The notes below the pieces were generated by a model, which saw nothing but the letters and a program-made list of their open reading frames with translations, was not told the origin of the DNA and did no database searches. A program made the translations under genes and the position numbers. DNA of 11,491 nt from an uncultured Oscillospiraceae bacterium (lineage in GTDB: Bacteria > Bacillota > Clostridia > Oscillospirales > Oscillospiraceae). Shown here piece after piece: positions 7,093 to 11,491 of this stretch (the stretch's first letter is position 1; each line of letters opens with the position of its first letter). Location: assembly GCA_934675115.1 (NCBI GenBank), contig CAKUPH010000066.1, positions 1 through 11,491 on the forward strand, given 5' to 3'.

Positions 7093-7098
7093 TATAAT
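7093..7098 (+). promoter_or_regulatory. Isolated consensus -10 box before the permease gene
   Basis: A perfect TATAAT lies 80 nt before the permease start and just after the hairpin. The place for a -35 box (7070..7075, TTCCCT) is inside the hairpin and is a poor match, so a second promoter is possible but weakly supported. Confidence 0.3.
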
Positions 7099-7136
7099 GG
7101 ATAAGTGCATCATATCATTGAAGTGCTTCTGAATAT

Positions 7137-7153
7137 CCGCGGCTCGTCCGCGG
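7137..7153 (+). other. Small hairpin just before the permease ribosome binding site
   Basis: CCGCGG-CTCGT-CCGCGG, 6-bp stem with a 5-nt loop, ends 4 nt before GGGAGGA (7158..7164). It could affect ribosome access; no further structure is apparent. Confidence 0.4.
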
Positions 7154-7172
7154 CCATGGGAGGAAACCATCT

Positions 7173-8123
7173 ATGCTTGGCTTCATCAACGCGCTGCCGG
7201 GAGCGGTGTCTCAGGGTCTCATCTGGGGCATCATGGCCATCGGCGTCTACATCACCTACAAGATCCTCGACATCGCCGACCTGACGGTGGACGGCTCCTT
7301 CTGCACCGGCGGTGCCGTGTTCGCCATGCTGTTCGGCGGCGGCGTGAACATCTGGATCGCTCTGCTGGCCGCCCTTCTGGCCGGTATGCTGGCCGGACTG
7401 GTCACCGGCCTGCTCCACACCGCCTGCGGCATCCCCGCCATTCTGGCCGGTATCCTGACCCAGCTGAGCCTGTGGTCCATCAACATGGCCATCATGGGCA
7501 TGAAGGCCAGCGTGGCCATCAGCGTCACCAACCCCGAGGTCCTCAACAAGCTCCTCGTCTCCCTGCGCTTCGTGCAGGAGGTGGCCAAGGGCTCCATGCC
7601 CTTCTTCCGGCACCCCATCTTCGTGGTGGGCCTGTTCACGCTGGTCATCATCCTCATCCTGTACTGGTTCTTCGGCACGGAGCTGGGCTGCTCCCTCCGG
7701 GCCACCGGCGCAAATCAGGCCATGGCCCGTGCCCAGGGCATCAACACCAGCTTCAACAAGGTGCTGGCCCTGATGATCTCCAACGGCCTTGTGTCCCTGT
7801 CCGGCGCGCTGCTGGCCCAGTACAACGGCGCCAATGAGATCAACGTGGGCCGCGGCGCCATCGTCATCGGCCTTGCCGCCGTCATCATCGGCGAGGTACT
7901 GCTGGGCAAGGTGTTCCAGAACTTCGGCCTCAAGCTCCTGTCCGTGTCCATCGGTGCCATCATCTACTACATCGTCATGCAGGCGGTGCTGGCGCTGGGC
8001 CTGAACCCCAACTACCTCAAGCTCCTTTCCGCCGCGGTGGTGGCCGTGTTCCTCTCCGCGCCCTACTGGAAGAGCAAGTATTTCTCCAAGCCTGTGAAAA
8101 AGGGAGGCGCGACCCATGCTTGA
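7173..8123 (+). CDS. ABC transporter permease (TrpY type)
   Basis: A 316-residue integral membrane protein of the BPD_transp_2 (branched-chain amino acid/sugar) permease type, COG4120-like, the membrane channel of the uptake system. Hydrophobic segments are seen at about residues 8-30, 36-55, 59-85, 86-105, 147-170, 200-222, 228-247, 252-276 and 280-297. The cytoplasmic loop with the ATPase-contacting motif is GTELGCSLRATGANQAMARAQGIN split around residue 171 onward. The N-terminal VYITYKILDIADLTVDGSF resembles streptococcal and clostridial homologues. GGGAGGA lies 8 nt before the ATG. Its last 8 nt overlap the ATPase gene (ATGCTTGA), so the two are translationally coupled. With one permease gene, a homodimer is expected. 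The substrate is unknown, presumably an aromatic amino acid or other small solute. Confidence 0.92.
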   Translation: MLGFINALPGAVSQGLIWGIMAIGVYITYKILDIADLTVDGSFCTGGAVFAMLFGGGVNIWIALLAALLAGMLAGLVTGLLHTACGIPAILAGILTQLSLWSINMAIMGMKASVAISVTNPEVLNKLLVSLRFVQEVAKGSMPFFRHPIFVVGLFTLVIILILYWFFGTELGCSLRATGANQAMARAQGINTSFNKVLALMISNGLVSLSGALLAQYNGANEINVGRGAIVIGLAAVIIGEVLLGKVFQNFGLKLLSVSIGAIIYYIVMQAVLALGLNPNYLKLLSAAVVAVFLSAPYWKSKYFSKPVKKGGATHA

Positions 8124-8910
8124 CGTCAAGAATATCTCCAAGACCTTCAACGCGGGCACCGTCAACGAAAAGACCGCCCTCAACGGCCTGTCCCTCCACC
8201 TGAACGAGGGTGACTTCGTCACCGTCATCGGCGGCAACGGCGCGGGCAAGTCCACCCTGCTCAACGCCGTAGCCGGTGTCTGGCCGGTGGACGAGGGCTC
8301 CATCACCATCGGCGGCGTGGACGTGACCCACATGGCCGAGCACAAGCGGGCCAAATACATCGGCCGCGTGTTTCAGGACCCCATGATGGGCACCGCCGCC
8401 ACCATGCAGATCGAGGAAAATCTGGCGCTGGCCATGCGCCGGGGCAAGCCCCGCACCCTCCGCATCGGCATCACCAAGGAGGAGCGGGAGCAGTACAAGG
8501 AGATGCTGAAAATTCTGGATCTGGGCCTTGAGGACCGCCTGACCTCCAAGGTGGGCCTGCTGTCCGGCGGACAGCGTCAGGCGCTGACCCTGCTGATGGC
8601 CACCCTCCAGAAGCCGAAGCTCCTCCTGCTGGACGAGCACACCGCCGCGCTGGACCCCAAGACCGCCGCCAAGGTGCTGGGCGCCACCGAGCGCATCGTG
8701 AACAAGGATCACCTCACCACCCTGATGATCACCCACAACATGAAGGACGCCATCGTCCACGGCAACCGGCTCATCATGATGTACGAGGGCCGGGTGGCGC
8801 TGGACATCTCCGGCGAGGACAAGAAAAAGCTCACCGTGGAGGACCTGCTGGCCAAATTCGGTCAGGCCACCGGGTCTGACGAAGCGGATGACAAGCTGCT
8901 GTTGAGCTGA
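8116..8910 (+). CDS. ABC transporter ATP-binding protein (TrpZ type)
   Basis: A 264-residue cytoplasmic ATPase that powers the uptake system. All catalytic motifs are seen: Walker A GGNGAGKST (39-47), Q-loop FQDP (86-89), signature LSGGQRQA (149-156), Walker B LLLLDEH (169-175), D-loop AALDP and H-loop ITHNM with His207. The His after the Walker B Glu, in DEHTAALDP, is characteristic of the COG1101 branch that pairs with TrpX/TrpY-type partners. The C-terminal ATGSDEADDKLLLS fits the branch in length and character. The 3' end, from the third base of codon 249 through the stop, is repeated at 9056..9105; the first copy completes the gene, so the protein is intact. Confidence 0.94.
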   Translation: MLDVKNISKTFNAGTVNEKTALNGLSLHLNEGDFVTVIGGNGAGKSTLLNAVAGVWPVDEGSITIGGVDVTHMAEHKRAKYIGRVFQDPMMGTAATMQIEENLALAMRRGKPRTLRIGITKEEREQYKEMLKILDLGLEDRLTSKVGLLSGGQRQALTLLMATLQKPKLLLLDEHTAALDPKTAAKVLGATERIVNKDHLTTLMITHNMKDAIVHGNRLIMMYEGRVALDISGEDKKKLTVEDLLAKFGQATGSDEADDKLLLS

Positions 8911-8911
8911 C
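8862..8911 (+). repeat. Direct repeat, copy 1 (3' end of the ATPase gene)
   Basis: 50 bp that recur at 9056..9105 with a single difference (T at 8877, C at 9071). In this copy they encode the last 15 residues and stop codon of the ATPase. The difference falls in the third base of a Ser codon (TCT/TCC) and is silent. Confidence 0.97.
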
Positions 8912-9055
8912 GGTGGCCTGACCCCCGCGAAAGCGGGCGGCGCGGGTGCGCCGTACAGGTATTTTTGCGCAGGCAAAAATCCTGGCGCAGGGCGGATTCA
9001 CTTCGCCCGAGCATTCAAAAAAACAGGGTTCCCGCCCGGTGAAACCGGGTGGGAC
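8912..9055 (+). other. 144-bp cassette of five consecutive hairpins between the direct repeats
   Basis: A non-coding segment built of five adjoining stem-loops: CCCGC-GAAA-GCGGG (8924..8937, GNRA loop), GGCGC-GGGT-GCGCC (8939..8952), CAGG-t-ATTTTTGC with GCAAAAAT-CCTG around loop GCAG (8956..8984, one bulge), GGGCGGA-TTCAC-TTCGCCC (8990..9008), and TCCCGCCCGGT-GAA-ACCGGGTGGGA (9030..9054, one G-U pair). Its first 11 bp GGTGGCCTGAC are the exact reverse complement of 8861..8871. No open frame with a ribosome binding site is seen. It looks like a short palindromic interspersed element or small structured RNA unit; a non-autonomous mobile element is possible. Removing 8862..9055 restores a simple gene end followed by its terminator. 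Confidence 0.7.
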
Positions 9056-9105
9056 TCAGGCCACCGGGTCCGACGAAGCGGATGACAAGCTGCTGTTGAG
9101 CTGAC
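9056..9105 (+). repeat. Direct repeat, copy 2 (duplicated ATPase 3' end, non-coding)
   Basis: 49 of 50 bases match 8862..8911. This copy has no start signal and lies outside the gene, but it is the one that adjoins the terminator at 9123, so the ancestral junction gene-end/terminator is preserved here. Confidence 0.97.
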
Positions 9106-9122
9106 CTGCCGTAACCTGCAAG

Positions 9123-9160
9123 GTGCCCGGCGCATACTATGCGCCGGGCGCTTTTCACTT
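9123..9160 (+). terminator. Terminator of the ABC transporter operon
   Basis: Perfect stem GCCCGGCGCAT / ATGCGCCGGGC with loop ACT, extended by two outer pairs, followed by TTTTCACTTTTT. It ends transcripts from the transporter operon and isolates the next promoter at 9176. Confidence 0.92.
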
Positions 9161-9175
9161 TTTCCGGGCCGTAAA

Positions 9176-9204
9176 TTGACTTTGTGCCCAAAACCGGGTA
9201 AACT
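9176..9204 (+). promoter_or_regulatory. Sigma-A promoter of the hydrolase-HAD operon
   Basis: TTGACT (9176..9181), 17-bp spacer, TAAACT (9199..9204). Each box has one or two mismatches. It lies 40 nt before the hydrolase start, with AGGTG at 9233..9237 as ribosome binding site. Confidence 0.82.
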
Positions 9205-9243
9205 GAGAAGAACCACACAAATCTTGAAACTGAGGTGTTTTTA

Positions 9244-10155
9244 ATGGCACAGTTCAGCGAGTTTACCTTCCCCTCCAGCGACGGCGTCCACCAGTGCCAC
9301 GCCTGCCTGTGGCTGCCCGACGAGGGCGAGCCCAAAGCCGTGGTGCAGCTGGTCCACGGCATCTGCGAATATGCCCAGCGGTACGACCACTTTGCCCGCC
9401 ATCTGGCAGATCACGGCTTCGCCGTCTGCGGCCACGACCATCTGGGCCACGGCAAGACTGCCGCCGGGCCGGAAGAGTACGGCTATTTCACCGAGTGGTC
9501 CCACCTCTCCCGGGACGTGTACGCCCTGCGGCAGCGGATGGGGGAGCGGTTCCCCGGCCTGCCCTACTTCCTGCTGGGGCACTCCATGGGCTCCTTCGTG
9601 GCCCGCACCTACCTCATCGACTACCCCGGCACCCTCAGCGGCTGCATCCTCTCCGGCACCGGGCAGGAGGCCCCCGCCACCGTGGCGCTGGGCAAATGGC
9701 TCACCGGCATGGGCGACCCCCACAAGGTCAACCGCCTGTTCTACAACCTGTCCATCGGGGCGTACAACAAGCAGTTCAAGCCCAACCGCACCTCCGCCGA
9801 CTGGATCTGCCGGGACGCCGCCGTGGTGGACAAATACCTTGCCGACCCGCTGTGCAATTTCCAGACCACCGCGGGCATGAACCACGCCATGATGACCGGC
9901 CTGCAATATATCTCCGCCCCGGAGAACCTGAAAAAGATGGACCCGGACACCCCGGTGTACCTCTTCTCCGGCGATCAGGACCCGGTGGGCGCCAACGGCA
10001 AGGGCGTGCGCAAGGTCCACGGCTATTTCAAGGACAGCGGCACAAAGGACCTGACCCTGAAATTCTACTCCGGCGGGCGGCATGAAATGCTCAACGAGAC
10101 GAATAAGGATGAGGTGTACGCCGACGTGCTGGCGTGGCTGAACGCCCGCATCTGA
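9244..10155 (+). CDS. Alpha/beta hydrolase, monoacylglycerol lipase-like (Hydrolase_4)
   Basis: A 303-residue cytoplasmic serine hydrolase. The oxyanion-region motif QLVHGICEYAQRYDHFARHL is typical of the lysophospholipase/monoglyceride lipase group (COG2267). The catalytic triad is visible: Ser114 in GHSMG, Asp246 in FSGDQDPVG and His280 in GGRHEMLNE. GHDHLGHGKT (63-72) is also a family mark. It probably cleaves carboxyl esters such as monoacylglycerols or lysophospholipids; the natural substrate is not evident. No signal peptide is present. The ATG at 9244 has AGGTG about 7 nt upstream; a GTG at 9235 would lie inside that site. It shares an operon with the HAD gene 26 nt downstream. Length is normal and the gene is intact. 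Confidence 0.92.
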   Translation: MAQFSEFTFPSSDGVHQCHACLWLPDEGEPKAVVQLVHGICEYAQRYDHFARHLADHGFAVCGHDHLGHGKTAAGPEEYGYFTEWSHLSRDVYALRQRMGERFPGLPYFLLGHSMGSFVARTYLIDYPGTLSGCILSGTGQEAPATVALGKWLTGMGDPHKVNRLFYNLSIGAYNKQFKPNRTSADWICRDAAVVDKYLADPLCNFQTTAGMNHAMMTGLQYISAPENLKKMDPDTPVYLFSGDQDPVGANGKGVRKVHGYFKDSGTKDLTLKFYSGGRHEMLNETNKDEVYADVLAWLNARI

Positions 10156-10181
10156 CCATTTTCCCATAAGGACGTGACATC

Positions 10182-10808
10182 TTGTATATTTTCGATCTGG
10201 ACGGCACCCTGCTGGATTCCAACGGGCTCTGGGGCGAGGTGGACGAGGAATTTCTCGCCCGCCGGGGCCTTGCGGTGACCGGGGAGTACGCGGAGGCCAT
10301 TTCCCGCTGCATCTTCCCCACGGCGGCGGTCTACACCAAAGAGTATTACCACCTGCCCGACAGTCCGGCGGATATCATGGCCGAGTGGGACGCGCTGGCC
10401 GCCCACCACTACCGGGATCTGGCCCCGCTGAAGGCCGGGGCGGCGGAGCTGCTGGCCAAATACCGGGCGGAGAACGTCCCCATGGCCATGTTCACCGCCT
10501 GCCGCCCGGAGCTGTGCCGCATGGCACTGGAGCGCTTCGGTCTCACCGGGTATTTTCAGCACATCGTCTACGCCGAGGAGATTGGCCTTGAAAAGCACGA
10601 CCCCGCCTGCTTTATCCGGCTGAGCGAGCTGCTGGGCGTCTCCCCCGCCGAATGTACCCTCTTCGACGACAGCCCCGCCAACTGCGCCACCGCCCGTGCC
10701 GCCGGGATGCGGGTGGTGGGCGTGTACGACGATCTCTACGCCGGCCGTCAGGACGAGATGCGCGGGCTGTGCGGCCGGTACGTCGGCTCTCTGGATGAGC
10801 TGCTGTAA
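10182..10808 (+). CDS. HAD superfamily hydrolase (subfamily IA phosphatase)
   Basis: A 208-residue haloacid-dehalogenase-type phosphatase. Motif I is DLDGT (Asp5 nucleophile, Asp7 acid/base), motif II Thr105 in FTACRPE, motif III Lys138 in GLEKHDP and motif IV FDDSPAN with Asp162/Asp163. The helical cap between residues 14 and 80 is the type seen in beta-phosphoglucomutase and phosphoglycolate phosphatase relatives. It would remove phosphate from a small metabolite; the substrate is open. The start is a TTG at 10182: it is the only start that keeps the conserved N-terminus MYIFDLDGT, and AAGGA lies 9 nt upstream. It is second in the operon with the hydrolase. Confidence 0.88.
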   Translation: MYIFDLDGTLLDSNGLWGEVDEEFLARRGLAVTGEYAEAISRCIFPTAAVYTKEYYHLPDSPADIMAEWDALAAHHYRDLAPLKAGAAELLAKYRAENVPMAMFTACRPELCRMALERFGLTGYFQHIVYAEEIGLEKHDPACFIRLSELLGVSPAECTLFDDSPANCATARAAGMRVVGVYDDLYAGRQDEMRGLCGRYVGSLDELL

Positions 10809-10809
10809 G

Positions 10810-10900
10810 TTTTTCGTCGTTTTCCGGCGTATCCGACAGCTTTTTTCGCCGCGTTTTCCCGTGATTTTCCGCGGCTTTTTACCCGTTTGCTGCACGTTTT
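10810..10900 (+). other. Phased T-tracts, predicted curved DNA
   Basis: Runs of 3-6 T begin at 10810, 10820, 10841, 10854, 10865, 10876, 10886 and 10897, that is at steps of 10, 21, 13, 11, 11, 10 and 11 bp, close to the helical repeat. Such phasing of A/T-tracts is known to curve DNA. The tract starts straight after the HAD stop codon. Confidence 0.6.
10848..10880 (+). terminator. Weak terminator candidate after the HAD gene
   Basis: GCCGCG and CGCGGC arms (6 bp) with a 16-nt loop, followed by TTTTT. The loop is long, so efficiency is doubtful, but no better plus-strand terminator follows the gene. Confidence 0.35.
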
Positions 10901-10920
10901 CTCCCCTCGCCACTCTTATC

Positions 10921-10957
10921 AAAAAGACCGCACCCGCTCGCATGAGCAGGTGCGGTC
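10921..10957 (-). terminator. Terminator of the Fic gene
   Basis: Minus-strand stem GACCGCACC / GGTGCGGTC with an inner GCTC / GAGC continuation past one mismatch, then TTTTT. It lies 31 nt after the Fic stop codon. The plus-strand reading has no T-run. Confidence 0.85.
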
Positions 10958-10987
10958 CTCTAAAAAGTCGCTCGTATTGAACGGAAT

Positions 10988-11491
10988 CTAATTCAGCCTG
11001 AAATAGCAGGTATTCTTCCCTCTTCCTTCTTTTTTCAGCTCTCCGGCTGCGACTAACTTGCGCAAGGCCCCTTCAATGGAGCTGTCACTGAGCGTCGGGC
11101 AAAGCTCCCGGATGTCCTGCTTATTGAACCGCCCGATTCTGTTCTTGCTTGCTCTGCGCACCATTTCCAGTGCGGGCAGCTTGGTTTCCACAAGCGCCAC
11201 GCGATCCTCGAAGTCCTTATATGCCGCAAGGATCGTCCCGAGCAGGTACTTGATGAAAGGCACTACATCTTCCGTGCCTTCGTGCCAGCCGGTTTGCGCC
11301 TGTGCAAGCGCATCGTAGTACAGATCCTTGTTTTTGGCGATTTTGGCTTCAAGGGAGATATACTTGCCGACATAAAAGCCGTTTCGGTACAGAAGCAGCG
11401 TCGTGAGCAAGCGGCTCATTCTTCCGTTTCCGTCATTGAAGGGGTGGATGCACAGAAAGTCATGGATGAAAACCGGGATTGCGATCAACGG
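10988..11491 (-). CDS. Fic family protein, C-terminal part (gene runs off the window)
   Basis: The last 167 residues of a Fic protein; the N-terminus, with the possible inhibitory helix, lies beyond base 11491. The Fic motif HPFNDGNGRMSR is complete, with the catalytic His, Asn/Asp and Arg in place, preceded by the typical FIHDFLCI and followed by LLYRNGFYVGKYISLE. Fic proteins transfer AMP or another nucleotide group to protein hydroxyl groups. The C-terminal 60 residues (KQDIRELCPTLSDSSIEGAL, then LVAAGELKKEG) look like a winged-helix domain, as in Fic proteins of bacterial chromosomes with a DNA-binding tail. By eye the DNA has clearly lower GC content and freer codon use than the other genes, suggesting acquisition. 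No antitoxin partner can be seen within the window. Confidence 0.92.
   Translation of the reverse strand, partial: PLIAIPVFIHDFLCIHPFNDGNGRMSRLLTTLLLYRNGFYVGKYISLEAKIAKNKDLYYDALAQAQTGWHEGTEDVVPFIKYLLGTILAAYKDFEDRVALVETKLPALEMVRRASKNRIGRFNKQDIRELCPTLSDSSIEGALRKLVAAGELKKEGRGKNTCYFRLN

Noticed and set aside
7110..8360. Open frame of 416 codons on the minus strand
   Set aside because: Antisense to the clearly identified permease and ATPase genes; His/Asp/Gln-rich translation with no recognisable domain.
8862..9105. CRISPR-like pair of 50-bp repeats
   Set aside because: Only two copies, the repeat is coding in the first copy, and the 144-bp interval is much longer than a spacer and is itself structured.
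9241..10167. Open frame of 308 codons on the minus strand
   Set aside because: Exact antisense of the alpha/beta hydrolase gene, low-complexity Val/Gly/His translation.
10921..10957. Terminator of the HAD gene on the plus strand
   Set aside because: The plus-strand reading is followed by CTCTAAAAAG without a T-run; the T-run is on the minus strand, after the Fic gene.

Overview
The window looks like chromosomal DNA of a GC-rich, low-complexity-free Gram-positive anaerobe of the class Clostridia, most likely family Oscillospiraceae (the Flavonifractor / Oscillibacter / Lawsonibacter neighbourhood). The reasons are the protein style (T-box controlled alaS, MltG followed by a U32 protein, a clostridial-type dTMP-kinase-like protein, a Trp-type ABC transporter), strong GGAGG ribosome binding sites, and G/C-ending codons. 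The genus is inference; no rRNA or tRNA gene is present to settle it.

Layout. On the minus strand, 1..505 holds the first part of alaS, preceded by an alanine-type T-box leader (506..about 791) and a good sigma-A promoter (799..826). Immediately upstream, and separated by a strong terminator (842..869), lies a two-gene operon mltG (3268..2087) then a U32 family protein (2094..883), whose ends overlap by 8 nt. The order mltG / U32 close to alaS recalls the alaS-yrrL-yrrN-yrrO block of Bacillus subtilis and suggests a tRNA wobble-uridine hydroxylation role for the U32 protein. On the plus strand 3472..3633 is a 53-codon cysteine/glycine-rich small protein with its own ribosome binding site, a sigma-K-like promoter candidate and a strong terminator. 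Convergent to it on the minus strand is a three-gene operon (5680..3689): a WecB/TagA/CpsF glycosyltransferase, a dTMP-kinase-like protein and a DJ-1/PfpI protein.

From 5865 onward transcription is mostly on the plus strand. A near-consensus promoter drives a lipoprotein of the ABC_sub_bind family, followed after an internal hairpin by a permease and an ATPase overlapping by 8 nt: a TrpXYZ-type uptake system whose ligand cannot be read from sequence. The last 50 bp of the ATPase gene are repeated 194 bp downstream, with a 144-bp cassette of five back-to-back hairpins between the two copies; a terminator follows the second copy. Then come an alpha/beta hydrolase with its own promoter and a HAD phosphatase in one operon. 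After the HAD gene lies about 90 bp in which T-tracts recur at close to the helical repeat (predicted curved DNA). The window ends in the C-terminal part of a Fic protein on the minus strand, with a visibly lower GC content than its neighbours.

The most interesting items are the hairpin cassette with regenerated ATPase 3' end, the cysteine-rich small protein with a possible sporulation promoter, and the phased T-tract region. The remaining genes are mostly housekeeping or common accessory genes.
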